This document shows, in pieces, positions 24,701-32,119 of a DNA stretch of 32,119 nucleotides. Under the pieces are notes generated by a model, which made no database searches, was not told the DNA's origin, and saw only the letters and a list, made by a program, of their open reading frames with translations. The translations under genes were made by a program, and so were the position numbers. The stretch's first letter is position 1, and each line of letters begins with the position of its first letter. The DNA comes from an uncultured Peptostreptococcus sp. (GTDB lineage Bacteria; Bacillota; Clostridia; Peptostreptococcales; Peptostreptococcaceae): contig CAAEUW010000050.1 of assembly GCA_900759325.1 (NCBI GenBank), positions 1 through 32,119 of the forward strand, written 5' to 3'.

Positions 24701-25918
24701 ATGGAAAGAGTAACATTAGAAGATGTAAAAGAAGCTAGAGGCATAATTGAAGACGTGGTTTTGAAGACTGACCTACTTGAAAACGTTAGGTTATCTGAAA
24801 AAACAGGTGCACAGGTATTCTACAAGTGTGAAAACCTACAGAGAACAGGTTCATTTAAAATAAGGGGTGCCTGCAATAAGATAGCCCACCTTACTGATGA
24901 AGAAAAGGCTTGCGGAGTTATAGCATCAAGTGCTGGTAATCATGCCCAGGGTGTAGCCCTAGGAGCAAAAAATGCTGGTATTAAAGCTACTATATGTATG
25001 CCTGCCAATGCACCTGTATCAAAGGTTGCTGCAACTAAGAGCTATGGCGCAGAAGTTGTTCTAAACGGAACAGTATATGATGACGCCTATGCCAAGGCTA
25101 TAGAAATACAGGCCCAGACAGGAGCTACATTCCTACATCCTTTTGACGACAAGTATGTAATTGCAGGTCAGGGAACTATAGGCCTAGAAATATATGAACA
25201 GCTAAACGGTGATGTTGATACTGTTATAGTACCAATCGGTGGTGGCGGAATCATTGCTGGTATAGCAACTGCTCTAAAGGAAATGAACCCAGCTATAAAG
25301 GTTATAGGTGTGCAGACTTGCAATATACCTTCAATGAAGAAGTCATATGAAAATGGTAAGATAACATCTGCCTTCAATGATATAACTATTGCTGATGGTA
25401 TAGCAGTTAAGACTCCAGGTAGCTTGACATTTGATATTATATCTAAGCTTGTTGATGATGTAATAACAGTGACAGAAGAGGAAATAGCAGAAGCAATCCT
25501 ATTTATGATGGAAAATCAGAAGCTAGTAAGTGAGGGAGCCGGTGCAGTCAGTACAGCAGCCCTACTATCTGAAAAGTACAAGCCAGCTGCTGGTGAAAGA
25601 GTAGTATGTGTAGTATCAGGTGGTAATGTGGATATCAACACGCTTTACAGGATTATGAGCGTTGCCCTTAAGAGACAGGGTAGAAGGATAAGTATAGTTG
25701 CAGAGCTGCCAGATGTACCAGGTGCTCTAGCTACACTTGTATCAATAATAGCTAAAAATGGTGGTAATGTCCTTACAATTAACCAGGACAAGCTAGCTAC
25801 TGGTAAGTATATAAAGAAGCAGACTGTTGAGGTAACTATAGAAACTGTAGACTTTGACCAGATAAATGCTATGAAGTCTGCCTTTGTTGAAAATGGTATA
25901 AAGGTAGAATTCTTATAG
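24701..25918 (+). CDS. ilvA: Threonine ammonia-lyase with ACT domain
   Basis: PLP enzyme that deaminates threonine (and serine) through an unstable enamine to 2-oxobutyrate. The PLP lysine is K53 in SFKIRGACNK, and the phosphate-binding glycine loop is GGGGIIAG. A C-terminal ACT domain (about residues 330-405, ISIVAELPDVPGALATLVSIIAKNGGNVLTI) makes it the 400-residue single-ACT type, seen in both catabolic and biosynthetic enzymes. ATG 24701 follows AGAGGT. No other ilv/leu biosynthetic genes are nearby, so a catabolic role is at least as likely. Confidence 0.93.
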   Translation: MERVTLEDVKEARGIIEDVVLKTDLLENVRLSEKTGAQVFYKCENLQRTGSFKIRGACNKIAHLTDEEKACGVIASSAGNHAQGVALGAKNAGIKATICMPANAPVSKVAATKSYGAEVVLNGTVYDDAYAKAIEIQAQTGATFLHPFDDKYVIAGQGTIGLEIYEQLNGDVDTVIVPIGGGGIIAGIATALKEMNPAIKVIGVQTCNIPSMKKSYENGKITSAFNDITIADGIAVKTPGSLTFDIISKLVDDVITVTEEEIAEAILFMMENQKLVSEGAGAVSTAALLSEKYKPAAGERVVCVVSGGNVDINTLYRIMSVALKRQGRRISIVAELPDVPGALATLVSIIAKNGGNVLTINQDKLATGKYIKKQTVEVTIETVDFDQINAMKSAFVENGIKVEFL

Positions 25919-26044
25919 GATTTGGATTTAGGATAATATTGGTAAAATACTAAGACTATGGTAAAATTAACTATAGGGTGATACTTGCTATCACGATTAT
26001 GGTTTATAAAAGACAATAGGTTTTAAGAAATTTAGGAGGAAAAA

Positions 26045-26422
26045 ATGGGAGAAGTTATATTCACTGATAAGGCTCCAGCTGCAGTTGGACCATATTCACA
26101 GGCTATAAAGGTAGGAAATGTAGTATATTGTTCAGGTCAGGTACCTCTAGTACCAGAAACTGGACTACTAATTGAAGGGGATATAAAGGCTCAGGCAGGA
26201 CAGGCCCTAAAGAATGTAAAGGCTGTTCTAGATGAAATTGGAGCTGATGTAACTAATGTAGTAAAGACTACAGTATTTATCCTAGACATGGAAGATTTTG
26301 GACCTGTAAATGAAGTATATGCTGACTTCTTTGGTGACCACAAGCCTGCTAGGTCTTGTGTAGCAGTTGCTGAATTACCAAAGGGTGCAAGAGTAGAAGT
26401 GGAAGTACTAGTAGTACTATAA
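26045..26422 (+). CDS. ridA: RidA family enamine/imine deaminase
   Basis: Hydrolyses the reactive 2-aminoacrylate/2-aminocrotonate enamines released by PLP dehydratases such as IlvA, protecting other PLP enzymes. 125 residues. The catalytic arginine is R103 in KPARSCVAVAELPKGARVEVE, and the GPYSQA opening is present. TTTAGGAGG precedes the ATG. It lies 126 bases after ilvA on the same strand, matching the functional pairing. The gap holds an inverted repeat GTGATA-N5-TATCAC (25978-25994) that could be an operator or a processing hairpin. Confidence 0.95.
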   Translation: MGEVIFTDKAPAAVGPYSQAIKVGNVVYCSGQVPLVPETGLLIEGDIKAQAGQALKNVKAVLDEIGADVTNVVKTTVFILDMEDFGPVNEVYADFFGDHKPARSCVAVAELPKGARVEVEVLVVL

Positions 26423-26453
26423 TTAAATTAGATTCCTTGTACTAGTATTATAT

Positions 26454-26498
26454 AAAGAGGGTCTGTAGCTACAGAAGTAGGTATGGACCTTCTTTTTT
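26454..26498 (+). terminator. Terminator after ridA
   Basis: AAAGAGGGTC (26454-26463) pairs with GACCTTCTTT (26486-26495, one G-U), followed by T residues. The loop contains TGTAGCTACA. Confidence 0.85.
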
Positions 26499-26749
26499 AT
26501 ATATAATTTTATGTGAATAAATTTGGAATAACTTAGCTTTAAAAATATTAACACTAATCTAATTAAAATATATTTTAAATAAATAAAATTAAATTCAACT
26601 TAATTAAATATAAGTAAATGATTAAGGATAAAGTTTTCTGGGAATAAAATATAGAAATAACTAAAAAACAAAAAATGCTTAGTTATTAAATTATTTCAAT
26701 AGACATAAGAGTAATAGTTAAATCGATAGAGTTTTTAGGAGGGGAAATC
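26499..26749 (+). promoter_or_regulatory. AT-rich upstream region of the first CWB2 gene
   Basis: About 250 bases of very AT-rich DNA with no ORF. It contains AATGATTA (26617-26624), 15 bases, then GGGAATA (26640-26646); the same spaced pair occurs upstream of the second CWB2 gene. It also has an inverted repeat AATAACTAA (26656-26664) / TTAGTTATT (26679-26687). The promoter is presumably here, but no clear -35/-10 pair stands out. Confidence 0.45.
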
Positions 26750-29041
26750 ATGAGTTATTTTGATATTTTTAAAAAGATAATTGAGGAAAAAAAAGAAAAG
26801 GGCTTGAAAAAGCATAGCTTTGGAACGAGAAAGCTAGCTGTTGGGCTAGTATCTTGTATTCTTGGCTTTAACCTAGTTTTTAGCCCATTTGTGACAAATG
26901 CTGAAACTGACCCAGAATTTTTTGGTGATGATGATATCGATAAGGTAGCAATTGTAAATAAGAAACAGACTATAGTAGAGGCATCTCAAATTGTGGAAAT
27001 TGAGGTTGTTCCAACCTATTATGGAGAATGGATAAAGGTTGATGATAGGGAACTAAACCTTATGGGTCTTAGCTTCAATAAGGTGAATGGTAAGTACCTT
27101 ATCACTGGTAAGTATAACCTAAGAGAGGCCTGGGGTCAGGACGAAGAGCAAAAGAGGATTGTGGAGACAATCAATGTCATACGTCAGGACGGAAGTGTTG
27201 AAACTAGGAAGCTAGTATTTATAGTACAGAGAGATACAGACAGGGATGGTATACCTGACTTAACAGATCTAGATGATGATAATGATGGTTATACAGATGT
27301 AGAAGAAAGGGCAAAGGGCTCAAATCCAAAAGATGCAAGCTCTGTACCACCAATAGTGATAAGCCCTATAGATGATAAGACTGTAATAGAAGGAAAGCCA
27401 ATAGCTGAAATACCTGTAACAATTGATAATCCAAATGCAACTCTTAAAGTAAAGGACCTGCCTAGTGGTTTAACATATGACCCAACTACTAAGAAGATAG
27501 GTGGTAGCCCACAGCTTAATGACTGGGATACTAATGAAGAGACTAGGGACTTTACAGTAACTGTAGAAGCAAAGGATCCTTCAGGCAATACAACAACAAA
27601 GACCTTTAAGATAACAGTTCAGAGGGATACTGACAGGGATGGTAAACCTGATGTGACAGATCCAGATGATGATAATGACGGTTATACAGATGTAGAAGAA
27701 AAGGCAAAGGGGTCAGATCCTAAAAAGGCCAGCTCAATACCCGCTACGATTGTAAATCCAATAGTTGACCAGACTGTGATAGAAGGAAAGCCGATAGCCG
27801 AAGTCACGATTACAACAAACAATCCAAATGCTAATGTAGGAGTAAAAAACCTTCCAAAGGGTGTAGAATACAAGAATGGAAAGGTTACTGGAAGTCCTAA
27901 AATAGACGACTGGGGTAAGAATGAAGAGACAAGAGAATTTATAGTTACCGTAGAGGCTAAGGACCAAACAGGTACTATAACTACAAAGACTTTTAAAATA
28001 ACAGTTCAGAGGGATACAGACAAGGATGGTCTACCTGATGTGACAGATCCAGATGATGATAATGATGGATTTACAGATGTAGAGGAAAAGGCAAAGGGAA
28101 CAGACCCAAAGAGCCAAAATTCTAAGCCTGATACAGGAAAGAAAATTGATACTGCTAGAATAGCAGGTAGGGACAGAATAGACACAGCAATAGATATCTC
28201 AAAGAAATTCTTTAAAAAGTCAAAGGCTGTAATCGTAGTCAGACATGACCTATTCCCAGACTCAATGACAGCCTCAGTATTGGCCAAGCTAAAGGATGCA
28301 CCAATCCTACTTAACCCTACTGACAAGCTAGACTCAAGAGTCGCAGATGAAATAAAGAGATTAGGTGCTGAGGAAGTAATCATTGTCGGTGGCCAGAACT
28401 CTGTATCTGAAAGAGTAAGAGAGGACCTAAAGGCATTTGACGCTGACAAGAATGTTGAAAGAATAGCAGGAGCTGACAGGTATGGAACTTCTGAAATGGT
28501 TGCTAAGAGAGTAGTTGGAATCACTGGTAAGAAAAATACAGCAGTCCTTGCTTCAGGCCAGTTATTCCCAGATGCCCTATCAGTAGGAACATTTGCATCT
28601 AGGGAGGGATATCCGATACTTTTAGTCAAGAAGAACCTAATACCAGAAGAGGTGGAAAGAGCTATCAGGGATCTTGATATCAACAAAACTTACATAGCGG
28701 GTGGTCTAGATACAATATCTAGACTAGTAGAAGCTAAGCTTCCAAATGTGGTAGAAAGGATGGCTGGTAAGACTAGGTATGAGACTTCAGTTGCTATAGC
28801 CAAGTCTAAGTTCAAGGATAGCAAGGAAGCCTTTATAGCTTCAGGTGAGGAATTTGCAGATGCTTTAGTGATATCACCAATATCAGGCAAGTACAACCTA
28901 CCAACATTATTGGTGTCAAGTAGGGCAAACGGAAACCAAGAAGTAAAGGCCTATATCAAGGATTCTAAGATAAATAAGCTAGTAGCAATAGGTGGACATA
29001 GGTATATTCCATCAAGTATCATTGATAGACTAGTAAAATAA
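26750..29041 (+). CDS. CWB2-repeat surface protein with YSIRK-like signal and calcium-loop repeats
   Basis: Secreted cell-surface protein of 763 residues. Residues 20-40 form a YSIRK-like signal (S-F-G-T-R-K-L-A-V-G-L-V-S), probably cleaved near TNA-ET (about 51). Three Ig-like segments (about 70-160, 202-290, 333-420) alternate with three Asp-rich thrombospondin-type-3-like calcium loops (161-197, 292-328, 421-457, pattern DxDxDGxPDxxDxDDDNDG). Three cell-wall-binding-repeat-2 domains (about 468-560, 569-660, 668-763) end the protein; these hold surface proteins on wall polymers without covalent linkage. No LPXTG sorting signal was seen. GGAGGGG precedes the ATG. The role could be adhesion or wall architecture; that is inferred. 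The CWB2 part is nearly identical in DNA to that of the next gene. Confidence 0.88.
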   Translation: MSYFDIFKKIIEEKKEKGLKKHSFGTRKLAVGLVSCILGFNLVFSPFVTNAETDPEFFGDDDIDKVAIVNKKQTIVEASQIVEIEVVPTYYGEWIKVDDRELNLMGLSFNKVNGKYLITGKYNLREAWGQDEEQKRIVETINVIRQDGSVETRKLVFIVQRDTDRDGIPDLTDLDDDNDGYTDVEERAKGSNPKDASSVPPIVISPIDDKTVIEGKPIAEIPVTIDNPNATLKVKDLPSGLTYDPTTKKIGGSPQLNDWDTNEETRDFTVTVEAKDPSGNTTTKTFKITVQRDTDRDGKPDVTDPDDDNDGYTDVEEKAKGSDPKKASSIPATIVNPIVDQTVIEGKPIAEVTITTNNPNANVGVKNLPKGVEYKNGKVTGSPKIDDWGKNEETREFIVTVEAKDQTGTITTKTFKITVQRDTDKDGLPDVTDPDDDNDGFTDVEEKAKGTDPKSQNSKPDTGKKIDTARIAGRDRIDTAIDISKKFFKKSKAVIVVRHDLFPDSMTASVLAKLKDAPILLNPTDKLDSRVADEIKRLGAEEVIIVGGQNSVSERVREDLKAFDADKNVERIAGADRYGTSEMVAKRVVGITGKKNTAVLASGQLFPDALSVGTFASREGYPILLVKKNLIPEEVERAIRDLDINKTYIAGGLDTISRLVEAKLPNVVERMAGKTRYETSVAIAKSKFKDSKEAFIASGEEFADALVISPISGKYNLPTLLVSSRANGNQEVKAYIKDSKINKLVAIGGHRYIPSSIIDRLVK
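27230..28120 (+). repeat. Tandem repeat of about 390 bp (Ig-like plus calcium loop)
   Basis: The calcium-loop segment recurs at 27230-27340, 27623-27733 and 28010-28120, with periods of 393 and 387 bases and strong DNA similarity. The Ig-like segments between copies two and three are clearly related to those between one and two. Such repeats often vary in number between strains. Confidence 0.8.
28150..29038 (+). repeat. CWB2 module, copy 1 (near-identical to 30932-31816)
   Basis: Codes for the three CWB2 repeats of the first surface protein. Bases 28244-28308 are identical to 31022-31086 (65 bases), and the next 200 bases differ at only about one site in twenty, largely silent. Confidence 0.85.
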
Positions 29042-29503
29042 CGACGAATAATAATAAACATAGGATATATTTTTTAAGGGGTAAAGGAAATACAGATTAA
29101 ATAGTATAATAAGAGATATACACTGAGGGTTCATGGCTAATGAAGTTGTGGACCTTCTTTTACGTATTTATAAGAAAATATTTATTAAGGTTGATCGTAT
29201 AATCAGGTTGAACAATTAAAAAAATCCATAACACTGTATCGTTACGTTGACCGAAAGATAAAAGTATCAGTGACGTTAAAGTCATATAAAAAACAGTTAA
29301 ATTTTATTAAATTAATTAAAATTAATGATTAGTTTGTAAGTAATTTGGGAATAGACTAAGAAGGTATAATGAAAGTTTGAATTAGTTTTATTTATTAAAA
29401 GCACTAATATATTTAAATGTATTAAATTACAGAATATATTAGTTATTAATCAATAAGCTAAAAATAAACAGTAATATTATTAAAACAAGGAGTATTGGTA
29501 TTT
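29042..29503 (+). promoter_or_regulatory. Intergenic region between the two CWB2 genes
   Basis: 462 bases with no ORF. It holds the terminator of the first gene (29125-29161), a short direct repeat (GTATC..ACGTT at 29236-29248 and 29264-29277), the spaced pair AATGATTA (29324-29331) and GGGAATA (29347-29353) shared with the upstream region of the first gene, and TATAAT at 29365-29370 as a likely -10. That gives a 5' UTR of about 125 bases. Confidence 0.5.
29125..29161 (+). terminator. Terminator after the first CWB2 gene
   Basis: GAGGGTTC (29125-29132) pairs with GGACCTTC (29150-29157) with two G-U pairs, followed by TTTT. It is related in sequence to the ridA terminator. Confidence 0.75.
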
Positions 29504-31819
29504 ATGAGAAAATTAGTTAAAAAATCAATGTTTACTGCTTTGACCATGCTGATAATATCAGGTGTATTTGCAAGCACTACAATGGCAGAGTCTAGTATTA
29601 ATGCTGATAATGAACCCTACAGTGAATTGACGAGTTTGTATTACATTGCAGCAGATGGTGAAATGGATGTTGGTACACCAGAAACAGTAATTAAAGATAC
29701 ATACTGGGTCGATTTAGAGAAAAATATAGTATTAAGTAAAGTTGTAGGGGCAGTTGATCTTTCGTATCGTCCAGGAGATGATAAAGGCTTTAAAATTATT
29801 TATAAAGATCTTGAAGAAATTGGTGTATTCCCTAAGTACGTACTAAAACCTGGTGAGACAGCCCTTAAAAGTCATGGAAAATACTACAATAGGAATGTTC
29901 GTAGTTATAAGTACATACCTAATACGGGAATTACTAATTATAGTGAATCAATAACGACTAGACATTTTGATTTTCACCGTTTGGGATATTTACTTGGTGA
30001 TGATGAAAAAATGGAAAATTCTTCTTATTCAAAAATGGGTATGAAATCTACTGACCCAGTTCCAGATAGGGAAAATCCATATGGGTTTACAGAATCTGAT
30101 GTGCTAAGCCAAGATGAAGTTAATGATACAAGTAAGTTAACGGTATTTGGTGATATAAAGGAGAAAGGGTCAATAGATTCAAAGCAGATCAAGATACATA
30201 AGGTTGGTGATGAGTTAAAGCTTGACTTCTCAATATATGCTCCTTGGTTTAAGCGCTATATGATGGGAGATGCACTACAAATGACTAGGGGAGACTTAAG
30301 TGATGAAGAGATTAAAGACCTTTATGAAAATAATGAGGGTATGGTTGATTCTCAGATAGTATATACACTTGATATTCCAAATGAAGTGGATCTTAGAAGT
30401 CCAACTGCAAGCCTAACAGGTATTAATGACTTTGACTTTAAGACGGAAATAAAAGAAGAGTCTGGTAAGAAAAAATTAGTAATGAGTCTTAGGTTAAAAG
30501 AAGATAAGCGAGGAAAAAAAGATCTTTGGAAGAATATCGTTGAAAAGATAAGAAAGGTTGATACAAGTAATATCAAGGTATCAATATCGGGTCTATATGT
30601 CAATTCTAATGCTAAGCCAGAAACAAATATAAGTCTGCGTGGTACTGTAGGTGGATATTTCGAATGGTTGCGTACAAAATACGATGGAGTTGAAAGAAAA
30701 AATTTGGAAATGTACGGGATACTTCCTGAAGATGGAGATTATACAAACCGTACTTATTTATCCTTTGCGGCAAAGCAAAATAATGAAGGAAGGGACCAGG
30801 CTGTACCTAGTGACAAACCAAACCTAATTTCTTATACCTTTAAGCTAGAGGATAAGAAAACAAATCCACCAGTAAATCCTAAAAACCCATCTGATCAAAA
30901 GATTCCAGACAGTCCTAATAAACCTGATACTGGAAGAATAGATGGTAGGGACAGGATAGAAACTGCAATCAATATATCAAAGCAGGCATATAACAAGGCT
31001 AAGACTGTCATAGTGGTTAGGCATGACCTATTCCCAGACTCAATGACAGCCTCAGTATTGGCCAAGCTAAAGGATGCACCAATCCTGCTTAACCCTACTG
31101 ACAAGCTAGATTCAAGAGTTGCAGATGAAATAAAGAGATTAGGTGCTGAGGAAATAATCATAGTTGGTGGCCAGAACTCTGTGTCTGAAAGAGTAAGAGA
31201 AGACCTAAAGGCATTTGACGCTGACAAGAATGTTGAAAGAATAGCAGGAGTTGATAGGTATGGAACTTCTGAAATGGTAGCTAAGAGGGTAGTTGGTATA
31301 ACTGGTAAGAAGAATACGGCAGTAGTAGCTTCAGGTCAGGTATTCCCTGATGCTCTATCAGTAGGAACATTTGCGTCAAGAGAGGGATATCCAATACTTC
31401 TAGTTAAGAAGGATTCAGTACCAAGCCAGATTCAAAATACTATAAGAGACCTTGATATCAACAAGACTTATATAGCAGGTGGTTTAAACACAATATCTAA
31501 GTCAACAGAGGGCAAGCTTCCTAATGTAGTAGAAAGAATGGCAGGAAACACTAGATACGAAACTTCAGTAGCAATAGCAAAGTCTAAGTTTGGAGCAAGC
31601 AAGGAGGCCTATGTAGCCTCAGGTGAGGAATTTGCAGATGCCTTGGTTATATCACCAGTATCTGGTAAGTACAATAGACCTACCCTACTAGTTTCAACTA
31701 AGGCAACCAACAATGGTCCTGTAAGAAGCCATATAAAGGATTCAAATATATCTAAGCTAACTGCTATAGGTGGTCAGAGATATGTGACATCAAGTATCAT
31801 TGATAGCTTGGTAAATTAG
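29504..31819 (+). CDS. CWB2-repeat surface protein with unrecognised N-terminal domain
   Basis: Secreted surface protein of 771 residues. It has a classical signal peptide (KLVKKS, hydrophobic core, cleavage near TMA-ES at about 26-28) instead of the YSIRK-like signal of its neighbour. Residues about 30-450 form a region I do not recognise, rich in beta-type and charged sequence, probably extracellular and ligand-binding or adhesive. A Pro/Asn/Lys linker (about 450-475, PPVNPKNPSD) leads to three CWB2 domains (about 476-771). ATG 29504 is 11 bases after AAGGAG (29487-29492); TTG 29495 is only two bases from it and is rejected. The N-terminal part uses CGN arginine codons at about half of its arginines; the CWB2 part uses none. 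Confidence 0.85.
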   Translation: MRKLVKKSMFTALTMLIISGVFASTTMAESSINADNEPYSELTSLYYIAADGEMDVGTPETVIKDTYWVDLEKNIVLSKVVGAVDLSYRPGDDKGFKIIYKDLEEIGVFPKYVLKPGETALKSHGKYYNRNVRSYKYIPNTGITNYSESITTRHFDFHRLGYLLGDDEKMENSSYSKMGMKSTDPVPDRENPYGFTESDVLSQDEVNDTSKLTVFGDIKEKGSIDSKQIKIHKVGDELKLDFSIYAPWFKRYMMGDALQMTRGDLSDEEIKDLYENNEGMVDSQIVYTLDIPNEVDLRSPTASLTGINDFDFKTEIKEESGKKKLVMSLRLKEDKRGKKDLWKNIVEKIRKVDTSNIKVSISGLYVNSNAKPETNISLRGTVGGYFEWLRTKYDGVERKNLEMYGILPEDGDYTNRTYLSFAAKQNNEGRDQAVPSDKPNLISYTFKLEDKKTNPPVNPKNPSDQKIPDSPNKPDTGRIDGRDRIETAINISKQAYNKAKTVIVVRHDLFPDSMTASVLAKLKDAPILLNPTDKLDSRVADEIKRLGAEEIIIVGGQNSVSERVREDLKAFDADKNVERIAGVDRYGTSEMVAKRVVGITGKKNTAVVASGQVFPDALSVGTFASREGYPILLVKKDSVPSQIQNTIRDLDINKTYIAGGLNTISKSTEGKLPNVVERMAGNTRYETSVAIAKSKFGASKEAYVASGEEFADALVISPVSGKYNRPTLLVSTKATNNGPVRSHIKDSNISKLTAIGGQRYVTSSIIDSLVN
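30932..31816 (+). repeat. CWB2 module, copy 2
   Basis: Second copy of the module at 28150-29038. Similarity is highest in the first two CWB2 repeats and lower in the third and near the end. Confidence 0.85.
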
Positions 31820-31916
31820 TATATATTTATTTAGATATAAATATAGGTAATAATAAATGATTCACTAGCTAAGCTTTGAGATACTTAGAGAAGAGTAAAA
31901 ATATATAAAATACTAT

Positions 31917-31957
31917 AAGAGGGTTTATGACATTTCAATGTTATATGCCCTCTTTTT
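31917..31957 (+). terminator. Terminator after the second CWB2 gene
   Basis: AGAGGG (31918-31923) pairs with CCCTCT (31948-31953), with an inner ACATT/AATGT hairpin, followed by a T-tract. The IS200-type left end begins just after it. Confidence 0.85.
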
Positions 31958-32024
31958 GTAGAAATGAAAACCCCCAGTTAGACTGGGGGTTCCGTTTAGC
32001 TTTAGCGATGAGAAACTATTAAAA

Positions 32025-32099
32025 AAATCCTCCTTTGTGTATAATTAATCTGTGGTCTGGCAACTACAAATTAATATTAAAAGGCACAAAGGAGGATTT
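32025..32099 (+). promoter_or_regulatory. tnpA leader hairpin covering the ribosome binding site
   Basis: AAATCCTCCTTTGTG (32025-32039) is perfectly complementary to CACAAAGGAGGATTT (32085-32099). The right arm contains the AAAGGAGG ribosome binding site (32088-32095). A TATAAT lies at 32040-32045, just after the left arm. Confidence 0.8.
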
Positions 32100-32102
32100 A
32101 AC

Positions 32103-32119
32103 ATGTCAAAAGACATTCA
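32103..32119 (+). CDS. tnpA: IS200-type transposase TnpA, first residues (partial)
   Basis: ATG at 32103 follows AAAGGAGG by seven bases and opens M-S-K-D-I, the start common in clostridial IS200 Y1 transposases. Only five full codons lie in the window, so the identity rests on this start plus the typical IS200 left end and leader hairpin. Confidence 0.7.

Larger units (their letters stand above)
31963..32119 (+). mobile_element. IS200/IS605-type element, left end (runs off the window)
   Basis: The left end has a subterminal hairpin AACCCCCAGT (31969-31978) / ACTGGGGGTT (31982-31991) with a three-base loop, as bound by Y1 (HUH) transposases. There are no terminal inverted repeats, as expected for the family. 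A 15-bp perfect inverted repeat (32025-32039 / 32085-32099) follows in the tnpA leader, then the start of tnpA. The exact left boundary is not certain. Confidence 0.75.

Noticed and set aside
28006..28686. 226-codon minus-strand reading frame opposite the first CWB2 module
   Set aside because: It mirrors the repeats of the plus-strand gene; a similar shadow appears opposite the second module at 30895-31227. There is no start context.
26750..31819. LPXTG sortase anchoring of the CWB2 proteins
   Set aside because: Both end in CWB2 repeats, with no LPXTG motif, hydrophobic tail or positive C-terminus.
1..32119. CRISPR array, tRNA or rRNA genes, prophage
   Set aside because: No short regularly spaced repeats, no tRNA cloverleaf with CCA-type end and no phage structural genes were seen on reading through.

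Overview
The window looks like a chromosomal segment of an AT-rich, low-GC Gram-positive anaerobe, probably a Tissierellia/Peptoniphilaceae-type Firmicute. The pointers are an Rnf complex, the Firmicute order of mreBCD-mrdA-rodA-(radical SAM pair)-RNase G, a Prp protease next to an L27 with a cleavable N-terminus, a leucyl T-box leader, an L21 leader, strong AGA/AGG preference for arginine, frequent TTG starts and large cell-wall-binding-repeat-2 (CWB2) surface proteins. The genus assignment is inference only.

Layout. Positions 1-1569 hold the end of an rnf operon (rnfA, rnfB, terminator). Positions 1712-13144 carry radC and then the cell-elongation block mreB, mreC, mreD, mrdA (PBP2) and rodA, followed by two radical-SAM-associated proteins and an RNase E/G homologue. 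A strong bidirectional terminator (13167-13226) separates these from a minus-strand operon of two overlapping fluoride-channel genes and RNase Z (13252-14965). From 15233 the plus strand resumes with recX, an unannotated 27-residue membrane peptide, nadD, yqeK and rsfS. A leucine T-box leader then precedes leuS, followed by an EamA transporter. An L21-leader/promoter unit drives rplU-prp-rpmA, with an intrinsic terminator before obgE and yhbY. Next come ilvA (threonine ammonia-lyase) and ridA, whose product clears the reactive enamine that IlvA releases.

From 26750 the window becomes accessory. Two tandem genes encode large secreted surface proteins that share a nearly identical C-terminal CWB2 module but have unrelated N-terminal halves. 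The first has a YSIRK-like signal and alternating Ig-like and calcium-loop repeats. The second has an ordinary signal peptide and an unrecognised domain of about 430 residues with different arginine codon use. The two upstream regions share a spaced sequence element. The window ends in the left end of an IS200/IS605-type element, whose leader can fold to hide the tnpA ribosome binding site.

I saw no CRISPR array, rRNA, tRNA or prophage. The most notable points are the mosaic CWB2 gene pair, the IS200 leader, a PBP2 with two large insertions in its transpeptidase domain, an RNase E/G lacking the zinc-link cysteines, and the small membrane peptide. None of these by itself is a clearly new system.
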